Source of the DNA: Cytobacillus depressus
GTDB lineage: Bacteria; Bacillota; Bacilli; Bacillales; Cytobacillaceae
DNA: 64,000 nt
Direction: 5' to 3'
NCBI RefSeq assembly: GCF_008923245.1
Contig: NZ_WBOS01000001.1
Coordinates: 806,001 to 870,000 of the forward strand
The notes below the pieces were generated by a model. It saw only the letters and a program-made list of their open reading frames with translations, was not told where the DNA came from and ran no database searches. This document shows positions 17,222 to 24,525 of the stretch, piece after piece. A program made the translations under genes and the position numbers. Position 1 is the first letter of the stretch. Each line of letters opens with the position of its first letter.

Positions 17222-18262
17222 TTAAACTAGAATCTCCTGTAGAAATGGTTCCGCCGTTTCCTTTGAAATCATGCCGGATTGAATGAGTTCTTTAATACTC
17301 GTCTCAAGTGTATGCATCCCCTGTGCCCGAGATGTTTGCATAATACTAACAATTTGATGAATTTTTTCATTTCGGATTAGGTTTGCGACGGCCGAATTGT
17401 TTATGAGAATCTCAGTCGCTGCTTTTCGCACTTTTTTATCTTCTCTTTGAAAAAGTCGTTGCGATACAATTGCCACTAGAACAGAAGCAAGTTGAATTCG
17501 AATTTGCGGTTGCTGTGCAGGCGGAAATACATCAATAATACGGTTAATGGTCGCGGGAGCACTTGATGTATGCAATGTACCTAAAACTAAATGTCCAGTT
17601 TCTGCTGCAGTAATCGCAGTTTGAATTGTTTCCAAGTCACGCATCTCACCGACTAAAATAATATCCGGGTCCTGACGGAGTGCGGCTCTAAGACCATTCG
17701 CAAAATTCTTCGTATCAAAGCCAACCTCCCTCTGATCAATAATAGAGTTCCCATGCTTGTGCAAATACTCAATTGGATCCTCGAGTGTAATAATATGCTT
17801 CCGCATCGTTTCATTCATATATTGAATCATTGAAGCGAGAGTCGTTGATTTTCCACTTCCAGTTGGTCCAGTAACGAGAACAAGTCCATGGGGTTTTTCT
17901 GAAATTTTCCGTAAGATGTTAGGCAAGTCTAGCTCATCGATAGTCGGAATTCTTGTCGGGACAACCCGAATTGCCATGGCAATGCATGATCTCTGGTGAT
18001 AAGTATTCACTCGGTATCTGGAAACACCGGGGATACCGTAGGAAAAGTCTAATTCTCCTTTTTCCTTAAACTGCTCCCACATATATTCCGGAATAATCGC
18101 TCGTGCCATGCCCTCAATTTCCTCAGGCTTTAATGTGTCCTTGCCGTATTTTTTTAAATCCCCGTTGATTCTAAGGACCGGCTGTATGCCTACTGTTAAA
18201 TGTAAATCCGATGCTTTCAATTCAAATGCGGCGCGTAATAAATAATCTATTTTTTCTTTCAT
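17222..18262 (-). CDS. pilT: PilT pilus retraction ATPase
   Basis: A 346-residue secretion ATPase. The N-terminal PAS-like domain (ASDLHLTVGIQPVLRINGDL) precedes Walker A (GPTGSGKSTTLASM, about residue 130) and Walker B (DPDIILVGEMRD). The C-terminal NLIRNEKIHQI corresponds to the AIRNLIRE retraction motif, with slight divergence. A dedicated retraction motor implies a dynamic pilus suited to twitching or DNA uptake. The ATG at 18262 has AGGGGTG 6 bases upstream; the GTG at 18271 is inside that site. Confidence 0.94.
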   Translation of the reverse strand: MKEKIDYLLRAAFELKASDLHLTVGIQPVLRINGDLKKYGKDTLKPEEIEGMARAIIPEYMWEQFKEKGELDFSYGIPGVSRYRVNTYHQRSCIAMAIRVVPTRIPTIDELDLPNILRKISEKPHGLVLVTGPTGSGKSTTLASMIQYMNETMRKHIITLEDPIEYLHKHGNSIIDQREVGFDTKNFANGLRAALRQDPDIILVGEMRDLETIQTAITAAETGHLVLGTLHTSSAPATINRIIDVFPPAQQPQIRIQLASVLVAIVSQRLFQREDKKVRKAATEILINNSAVANLIRNEKIHQIVSIMQTSRAQGMHTLETSIKELIQSGMISKETAEPFLQEILV

Positions 18263-18273
18263 TCCTCGCACCC

Positions 18274-19935
18274 CTATTCAAGTATTGCGACTCTTAGTAC
18301 TTCTTCCGTTGTTGTTAACCCTTGCTTAACCTTTAACAAGCCATCATCAATAAGGAAAATAGTCTTATTTTTCAACGCTAACTCTCTTAATCTCGTAATA
18401 GAATCTTCATTCATAATCGTTCTTCGAATATCATCGTTTACGACAAGAACCTCATGAATCGCAATTCTTCCTTTATAGCCTGTCATATTGCAAGATGAAC
18501 AACCGCGTCCTCGTGTGACCCTTTCAATACTCATGCCTCTTTTTGCAAAAATTTCAACTTCACGCTTAGACGGAACGACCTCTTCGGTACAGTCCCGGCA
18601 TATCCGCCTTACAAGACGTTGTGCGACAATGCCGCTTAATGAAGAGGCAACCAAGAAAGGCTCAACCCCCATATCCATCAGCCTTGTAATCGTCCCGATG
18701 GAATCATTTGTATGTAAAGTACTTAATACTAAATGACCTGTCAATGACGCTCTGATAGCGACCTCAACCGTTTCCTTATCACGAATTTCCCCGACCATAA
18801 TAATATTTGGGTCTTGGCGGAGAATGGAGCGGAGCCCCGCTGCAAATGTCATTCCAATATTAGCATTAACTTGGATTTGATTGACTCCTTCAAGTTGATA
18901 TTCGACCGGGTCTTCGATCGTGATAATATTGACCTCTTCACTGTTTAACTGATTTAACGCCGCATATAAGGCCGATGATTTCCCGGAACCAGTCGGGCCT
19001 GTTAAAAGAACAATTCCGGTCGGCTTTTCAATCATCTCTTTAAATCGTTTTAAATTTAATTTATTGAAGCCAAGTTTATTAATATCGTTTAAGGAACTGC
19101 TTAAATCCAAAATTCGCATAACTATTTTTTCGCCATAGACGGTTGGTAATGTAGAGACACGTAAATCAACCGGGTGAAAATCAAGATTCACCTTAATTCT
19201 GCCATCCTGCGGGATACGATGCTCAGTAATATCAAGGTTGGCAATGATTTTAATCCTGGCAATTAACACGCCTTGCATATGCTTAGGAAGGACACGCTCC
19301 ACCCTTAATACCCCATCAATTCGATAACGGACGACTACTTTTGTTTCCTGAGGATCAATATGAATATCACTAGCCTTCATCGTAACAGCATTTGATAGAA
19401 TCTGATTAACTAACCTAACTACAGGTGAATCTTGGTCAGTAATTCTTTCTTCCTGAACTGTCTCAGGCTGTTGATTGTCAACTAGCAGCTCTTCGAAGCC
19501 TTCATCAATGTCATAATACTTATTGATTGCCCGTAAAATATCATCTTTCGTGGCGATTGCAGTTTCAATTTGAAATCCAGTTGAAAGGCGCAAATCATCA
19601 ATGGCAAAAAAGTCCATCGGATCCGCCATCGCAACAAATAGCTTGTCCCCGTCCTTTTTCAAAGGAATTAGCAGCTGACGTTTAGCCGTCTCCTTCGGAA
19701 TAATATTAAATAACTTCGTATCAAACGGATACCTGTACAAGCTAATATGGGGAATGCCAAGCTGGAATTCAAGCACCTCGATAAGCTGCTGTTCTGTAAT
19801 ATAGCCACTTTGAAGAAGGGCATCTCCAAGCCTTTGCCCATCACTTTTTCGCTTTAACGTAGTGAGTAGTTGTTCTTCTGTAATAAGACCAGCATCTACA
19901 AGTAAATCCCCAAGCCGCTTCCGAGTTTGTTTCAT
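18274..19935 (-). CDS. pilB: PilB pilus extension ATPase with MshEN (c-di-GMP-binding type) N-domain
   Basis: A 553-residue GspE/PilB ATPase. Residues 7-58 hold two tandem MshEN-like motifs: RLGDLL...G.IT..QL...L (7-27) and RLGDAL...G.IT..QL...L..Q (35-58). These bind cyclic di-GMP in MshE and several PilB proteins. The motor part holds Walker A (GPTGSGKSSALYAAL), Walker B (DPNIIMVGEIRDKET) and a tetracysteine zinc site (CRDC and CSSC). The gene lies 3 bases upstream of pilT. A GGDEF gene lies about 4.5 kb away in the same locus. Confidence 0.95.
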   Translation of the reverse strand: MKQTRKRLGDLLVDAGLITEEQLLTTLKRKSDGQRLGDALLQSGYITEQQLIEVLEFQLGIPHISLYRYPFDTKLFNIIPKETAKRQLLIPLKKDGDKLFVAMADPMDFFAIDDLRLSTGFQIETAIATKDDILRAINKYYDIDEGFEELLVDNQQPETVQEERITDQDSPVVRLVNQILSNAVTMKASDIHIDPQETKVVVRYRIDGVLRVERVLPKHMQGVLIARIKIIANLDITEHRIPQDGRIKVNLDFHPVDLRVSTLPTVYGEKIVMRILDLSSSLNDINKLGFNKLNLKRFKEMIEKPTGIVLLTGPTGSGKSSALYAALNQLNSEEVNIITIEDPVEYQLEGVNQIQVNANIGMTFAAGLRSILRQDPNIIMVGEIRDKETVEVAIRASLTGHLVLSTLHTNDSIGTITRLMDMGVEPFLVASSLSGIVAQRLVRRICRDCTEEVVPSKREVEIFAKRGMSIERVTRGRGCSSCNMTGYKGRIAIHEVLVVNDDIRRTIMNEDSITRLRELALKNKTIFLIDDGLLKVKQGLTTTEEVLRVAILE

Positions 19936-19960
19936 ATTCTATCCCTGCTTTATTCGTTGA

Positions 19961-21268
19961 TTATTTCATATGTTCGTTCGTTTTACCCCATAGATCACTA
20001 TTTGATTTAATTACTTCCCCTAAGGTTTCCTCTTCATCATCAATCTCTCCTGAATTATTTGGCTGCGGATTTTCATCCGCTGACTCCACTTGCTCGTTTA
20101 CAGTTTCTTCCTTGACATTCGCAACAAGACCAGTCACTTCAATTTGATAAACAGGAGGGTAGAAATCTTCAGAAATTACTTCACTGTGAAGCAGTGCACC
20201 TGTTTCATCATAAGTTTCACGTAATACCTTAATGTATAAGCCCTCTTTACCTTGTCTCTCAATTACTTTTTCTCTAGGTTTCAATAAGGAATTAAACTGT
20301 TTAATCGTTTTTGGTTTAAAGCTCTGCTCATCCTCAATAACAATTACATACTTATTTAAGAAAGACTGTCCTTTTAGTGAAAAGATTAGCGTATGATCAA
20401 TAGATTCAATCTGAATCGTATATGAAGTTTCATTTGGATTGGCAAAAATTAAATCGATATTTTTTTCGGAATCTACCTTCGCTTCAAACCCTAATGAAAC
20501 ATTTTCAGGCTTTTCGTTCCCTATATTTCGTTCAATAATCGAAAAATTAGTCGGCAAGATTAATTCGTATATTCCAGTTGCAAACATATTAAGTCTTTCC
20601 GAAGATACATTGCTAAGACCTTTTTCCGCAAATAATTGCAACAGTGATACTTGTGATTTAGCAGGAATTTCAAAAGTGGCAAGCTCATTTATCATCTTGC
20701 TGAAATTAACTTCTCCTGTTTCAACCTTTGTTTGTTGAACAATAACATCTTCATTCATTTTCGAATCTGTTAAATACTCATCTAAACTAAATTCGAGATT
20801 ACCTATTTCCAATAGTTTTGCACCACTAAATAAATCTTCTGTTAGCTTTTGCATATCTATAGCTCCAAGTTCTACTGTTGGAAATGAATCTTGAATAGCA
20901 TTTTCTAGATTATTTTCTTCAAATTGAACAACCATCATATTTCTTTGTCCATTCGTTGCCGTTTTCACTGATTCCGGAACATTAAATCGGAATAACGCAT
21001 TGTCTAGGTGCACCTGTTTTTCTTTATAACAAATATTAACAACCATTTCATCTAACCAACGTGTCAACTGGTCGTCTACAGCTTCCATCGCCTCAGCTTC
21101 TGTTTTCCCGACAATACTCACATTTCCCACCATTGTATTTTCAGCGAAAGAATCAGAGTGATTAACAACAGTATTATAGGCAAATGCCCCATAATGCGAG
21201 AAGGCGAAGATAAAAATGGTACAAAGGAAAAGTACAATAAATAGTTTAACTCCCTGCTTGTTTTTCAC
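19961..21268 (-). CDS. Exported VanW/G5-like protein of the pilus operon
   Basis: A 435-residue protein with one N-terminal membrane or signal segment (LFIVLFLCTIFIFAFSHYGAFAY). The following region (TMVGNVSIVGKTEAEAMEAV) resembles the start of VanW-type peptidoglycan-binding domains. Residues 330-390 (KVLRETYDETGALLHSEVIS ... YQIEVTGL) look like a divergent G5 domain, a wall-associated fold. An acidic Asn/Glu-rich tail follows. The start is GTG with AAGGAGA 8 bases upstream. It is second in the pilus operon, so a wall-passage or anchoring role is plausible but not shown. Domain calls were made by eye. Confidence 0.6.
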   Translation of the reverse strand: MKNKQGVKLFIVLFLCTIFIFAFSHYGAFAYNTVVNHSDSFAENTMVGNVSIVGKTEAEAMEAVDDQLTRWLDEMVVNICYKEKQVHLDNALFRFNVPESVKTATNGQRNMMVVQFEENNLENAIQDSFPTVELGAIDMQKLTEDLFSGAKLLEIGNLEFSLDEYLTDSKMNEDVIVQQTKVETGEVNFSKMINELATFEIPAKSQVSLLQLFAEKGLSNVSSERLNMFATGIYELILPTNFSIIERNIGNEKPENVSLGFEAKVDSEKNIDLIFANPNETSYTIQIESIDHTLIFSLKGQSFLNKYVIVIEDEQSFKPKTIKQFNSLLKPREKVIERQGKEGLYIKVLRETYDETGALLHSEVISEDFYPPVYQIEVTGLVANVKEETVNEQVESADENPQPNNSGEIDDEEETLGEVIKSNSDLWGKTNEHMK

Positions 21269-21291
21269 CTACCGGCTCTCCTTTAATTTCC

Positions 21292-22116
21292 CTATCTATT
21301 TTTATGGAGTATCAGTTCCTCTATTTCTATTTCATCATTTCCCAGTTCTGGCTTGTCATCTTCTTGGTTTGCTACGAAATTAGACAATTCGATTTCATCT
21401 AATTCTTCCATTTTAACCTGAGGAACAACATCATTTTGCTCAGGTAATTCTTCATTTAAGGCTTCATCAAAGTCTGCTTCAATAAGCTTCTCAATGTCGG
21501 AAATAAACGTATTTTCAAACGAATATTTTTTATTTTCTAACTTATTTTTCGATTCATCTATGCCTAGATCAGTCACCCGTTTCTCAAGGAAAGCGATGTC
21601 ATCATCAATATCTATTAGATCATCATGTTTATCTGGCTTATTAATTTCAAGATTAGTAGTCTGATAATCCTTAATCACTAGTTCTTTCTTTTCAAGAATT
21701 GGTCCTAGCTCTATTATCATATCAAGATCCTTTTTGACAGTTTCTATAGCTGAAGCAGTCTCGTCTATAACTGCGGAAAAATCACGAAGGGGTTCCTCGT
21801 CCTTTTCTTCTTTATGTAAAAGTTCTTTTTCTAAACCAAAGCTCTTCTCTTCACTTATTCCAGAATCAATATGGGTTGGAGCAGGCATCTGAATTCTTTT
21901 TCCTAATAAAATCGACACTAAACCGCTGAGCAGAAAAAGGATTAGGATCGTTTGATATAAAGGTAATTGCACACTAGCCAAAAGTCCCGCACTGGCTAGG
22001 AGAAATGCAACACCAATTAATCCAAGTTTCCACTTCACTGAAAAACCCACCGGCAGCAAAAGCAAGGTCGGCGTAAGAATTAACAACGAAGCTATCGCAA
22101 TAATAATAGTAATCAT
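21292..22116 (-). CDS. Membrane protein of unknown function leading the pilus operon
   Basis: A 274-residue protein I do not recognise. Three hydrophobic segments fill residues 1-70 (IIIAIASLLILTPTLLLLPV, LGLIGVAFLLASAGLL, LYQTILILFLLSGLVSILL). The rest is strongly acidic and probably partly coiled coil (many Glu/Asp, e.g. LDEIELSNFV, NDEIEIEELIL). GGGGTGGTGGA precedes the ATG. It is the first gene of the assembly operon, 23 bases from the next gene. No catalytic motif is visible. Confidence 0.65.
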   Translation of the reverse strand: MITIIIAIASLLILTPTLLLLPVGFSVKWKLGLIGVAFLLASAGLLASVQLPLYQTILILFLLSGLVSILLGKRIQMPAPTHIDSGISEEKSFGLEKELLHKEEKDEEPLRDFSAVIDETASAIETVKKDLDMIIELGPILEKKELVIKDYQTTNLEINKPDKHDDLIDIDDDIAFLEKRVTDLGIDESKNKLENKKYSFENTFISDIEKLIEADFDEALNEELPEQNDVVPQVKMEELDEIELSNFVANQEDDKPELGNDEIEIEELILHKNR

Positions 22117-22331
22117 TCCACCACCCCTAAAGAAAAATTATAACCCGAAACTATCACAAATTACCCAGACAATATGTTACATATTTGCGAAAATTAATAA
22201 AAAAGACCTGATTATAAAGTTATAATGATTGATTCATATTGTATAATAAAAGTGGGTAATTAGGAAGATTATTACTAAATGACCATTTATAATTTTCCTT
22301 TTTTAATTGACCTCAAAAGGAGGCAGTTTCT
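22117..22331. promoter_or_regulatory. Divergent promoter region between the two pilus operons
   Basis: A 215-base AT-rich gap between oppositely oriented operons. On the plus strand TATAAT at 22242-22247 is a good -10, without a clear -35. On the minus strand TATAAT at 22216-22211 is a possible -10. Both transcripts would start within about 30 bases of each other, which would allow common control of assembly and minor pilin genes. Confidence 0.45.
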
Positions 22332-22820
22332 ATGTATGAGCAAAATCAAAAAGGATTAACCCTTATAGAAGTTCTCTTATCAATTGTTATTTTATCTATT
22401 ATTCTCGGGACATTTATAAAGTTTTTTCCACAGATGGGGTTAATAAATAAGCAAAATGAGACAAAACAACAAGCAGTGAATCTTGCAAAAAAGGAATTAA
22501 TGTATTGGAAAAATGTAATTGAGACAAGTAATGATTTCAACGTTTTTAGAAAAAACAATAATCTTACTCAAAGTTTTTCGTTTATTAACAAAACAAAAGG
22601 AGATACAGTAACTATTAATATCGATACTATAACCATTAAGACATTGTCTACTAATGCCTCAGACTCAAAGTTCGGTGTGCAGGTCAAAATTAATAAAAAA
22701 TCAGATTTAACTACCGAACCCATAAAAGCCTATCCAATTCATATAAAACTATTAAAAGAGGGAAATGAAGCTAATCCATATAGCGAAACATATGGATATA
22801 TCTTTTATCAAGGTGATTAA
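22332..22820 (+). CDS. Minor pilin, PilV-like
   Basis: A 162-residue pre-pilin. The leader MYEQNQKG is followed by LTLIEVLLSIVILSIILGTF, with Glu5 present. AAAGGAGG lies 9 bases before the ATG. The remaining domain is rich in Asn, Lys and Thr, with no cysteine. It is the first of three tandem pilin-like genes on the plus strand, diverging from the assembly operon; the group resembles the minor pilin sets that prime pilus assembly. The coding sequence is more AT-rich than the neighbouring housekeeping genes. Confidence 0.82.
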   Translation: MYEQNQKGLTLIEVLLSIVILSIILGTFIKFFPQMGLINKQNETKQQAVNLAKKELMYWKNVIETSNDFNVFRKNNNLTQSFSFINKTKGDTVTINIDTITIKTLSTNASDSKFGVQVKINKKSDLTTEPIKAYPIHIKLLKEGNEANPYSETYGYIFYQGD

Positions 22821-23287
22821 TGATGGTTAAAGATAAACAAAGGGGAATAACATTAATTGAACTATTAATTACTCTGGCAATCCTTTCTATTATCGGTGTC
22901 CTAGTTTGGGGAGTGTTTTTTCAAGGTACAAAATATTCAAATAAGTCAATTTTAAAAAATCAGATGCAACAAGAAGCAAATTTTATCATTAGTAAACTCA
23001 CAAACATACATCAAACTTCGGAAAGCTATACACTTTATTCCTCCGACTGTAAAATTACTGTTACTTATAAAAAAGAGGGAGAATCAATCAATCAAAATGA
23101 AACATTTGAAAATAACCAACTCTGTTACAATATTGATCGTTCTCTAGAAGATGAATCTGATGAAGGCCTTAATCCAATAAAACAAGAGAATCCAAATATA
23201 CTAAAAGATATTTGGATTAGAATTGAAGAACGAAATAACCCAAGTAATAAAATTAAGGTTGAAGCATATTTTTTTCGTTTAAACTAA
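22820..23287 (+). CDS. Minor pilin, PilW/GspJ-like
   Basis: A 155-residue pre-pilin with leader MMVKDKQRG and mature start ITLIELLITLAILSIIGVLVW (Glu5 present). Its ATG overlaps the TAA stop of the preceding gene (TAATG), so translation is coupled. Two cysteines (SSDCKITV and QLCYNID) could form a disulfide in the globular part. Second gene of the minor pilin operon. Confidence 0.8.
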   Translation: MMVKDKQRGITLIELLITLAILSIIGVLVWGVFFQGTKYSNKSILKNQMQQEANFIISKLTNIHQTSESYTLYSSDCKITVTYKKEGESINQNETFENNQLCYNIDRSLEDESDEGLNPIKQENPNILKDIWIRIEERNNPSNKIKVEAYFFRLN

Positions 23288-23307
23288 CCTAAGGTGGTAT
23301 CTTTTTT

Positions 23308-24255
23308 ATGAATATTTATAACGAAAAAGGCTACGCGCTAGTTACAGTTCTCCTAACAATCACTATATTTATGGTCATTACATTGACATTTGTGGCGCAA
23401 TCAACAACAAGCGCAAAACAAAATATTGTCCTAGAAGAAAAATCAATATCGACTGCAAGAGCTGAAATGGGTATTACCTATATTGAGCAAGGAGTAAGAA
23501 ATATTTATATAGAACAGGTAAATGAAGTAAAAAAACAGCACGAAAAAGATAATCCGAAAAAAACCTTCGATAAATATGCAGATATAATAATTGTAAATGT
23601 ATACAACAAAATCAATTATTTAAACGGAGAAGTCAATACTAATAAAAACTTATTATTTAAAATTGAAAGCTTCAACTTAGCCAAGAATAGTGATGAAATA
23701 TCATTGGCATTTACTAGTGACGGCCATAAAAATACTCCCATTACTGCAACAATAAAAATTAACTATGGGCTATTGCTAAATGATTTTACAAATAATATAG
23801 GTGGTCAGTTTACTAATATTCCAGTCCCACCAACTCCGAATAATAGTATTATTGAAGAAAACAACAAACATCTTAGTGAATATATTAATAAGAATGTCAT
23901 TTTTCGTTATAAGCATGGTGTAAAAGTGAGCAATGGAAAACCGTTAAAAATAGAAAATGGAAGTGCCCATTTCACTACTGGTTTATCTTTTAGTGGGAAT
24001 CCCTCCTCACTATATATAAGTGGAAATGCATTTTTCGACCAAAAAATAGAGTTTAATGGAAATTACGAAAAAGACAATTCTTTTTCAATCTGTATAAAAG
24101 GTGGTACATATTTATGGAATAATAGCACCAAAAAATATGAAGTATACTATATATCTAAAAATTCATGCTCCAATCCCGGAAATAATGGGAACAATCCACC
24201 TGTACAGCAAGTGGACCCTATCTCTATGTCAGTTTCATATTACGGCAAATCCTAG
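23308..24255 (+). CDS. Large minor pilin lacking Glu5, PilX/GspK-like
   Basis: A 315-residue protein. MNIYNEKG is a class III leader followed by YALVTVLLTITIFMVITLTF. Position 5 is Thr, not Glu, as in the tip-located GspK subunit, which also lacks Glu5. The large extra domain contains two cysteines (FSICIKGG and NSCSNPG) and an Asn/Gly/Pro-rich C-terminus. AAGGTGG precedes the ATG. The size and missing Glu5 suggest a pilus-tip protein, possibly an adhesin; that is inference. Confidence 0.72.
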   Translation: MNIYNEKGYALVTVLLTITIFMVITLTFVAQSTTSAKQNIVLEEKSISTARAEMGITYIEQGVRNIYIEQVNEVKKQHEKDNPKKTFDKYADIIIVNVYNKINYLNGEVNTNKNLLFKIESFNLAKNSDEISLAFTSDGHKNTPITATIKINYGLLLNDFTNNIGGQFTNIPVPPTPNNSIIEENNKHLSEYINKNVIFRYKHGVKVSNGKPLKIENGSAHFTTGLSFSGNPSSLYISGNAFFDQKIEFNGNYEKDNSFSICIKGGTYLWNNSTKKYEVYYISKNSCSNPGNNGNNPPVQQVDPISMSVSYYGKS

Positions 24256-24405
24256 AACTCTTTAAGAAGGGGGTCGCCACTGTCTAATTCTTTAATTCCA
24301 TTTTCAATCTTTAATCTTACATGCATTTCTTTTAAAATTTCTTCTAATGTCGCATTTTTTGGCAGATTATTTATTATTCAGATAACATCTTCTTTAGTAC
24401 TCCAT
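24252..24405 (-). pseudogene. Degraded antitoxin-like (addiction-module) gene remnant
   Basis: On the minus strand an excellent ribosome binding site (TAAGGAGGTAATATA) precedes an ATG at 24405, but the frame breaks after three codons. The +1 frame then reads STKEDVI, a TGA stop, IINNLPKNATLEEILKEMHV and RLKIENGIKELDSG before ending at a TAG. The pattern resembles the N-terminal half of small antitoxins that read TKEEVLKLI..LPD..TLEDIM..L..R.KIE.GL..; this was judged by eye. There are a frameshift, an in-frame stop and a truncated end. No partner toxin remains. The end overlaps the last 4 bases of the large minor pilin gene. Confidence 0.6.
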
Positions 24406-24487
24406 TATATTACCTCCTTAAATGTCTTACTAATTTTATAGTTAAATGACTATAAAATGTTAAGGTGGTTATCTTAACGTAGTCAAG

Positions 24488-24519
24488 ACCCCCTAACCTA
24501 TTGTAAGGGGGCCTTTTTT
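24488..24519 (+). terminator. Terminator between minor pilins and the GGDEF gene
   Basis: CCCCCT at 24489-24494 pairs with AGGGGG at 24506-24511, followed by TTTTTT on the plus strand. It lies between convergent genes and may stop both, though the minus-strand T-run is poor. Confidence 0.7.
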
Positions 24520-24525
24520 ATCTAC

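Noticed and set aside
12145-24255. Prophage or integrative element explanation for the accessory block
   Set aside because: No integrase, transposase, att-like direct repeats or tRNA at the borders; the genes form a coherent pilus locus.
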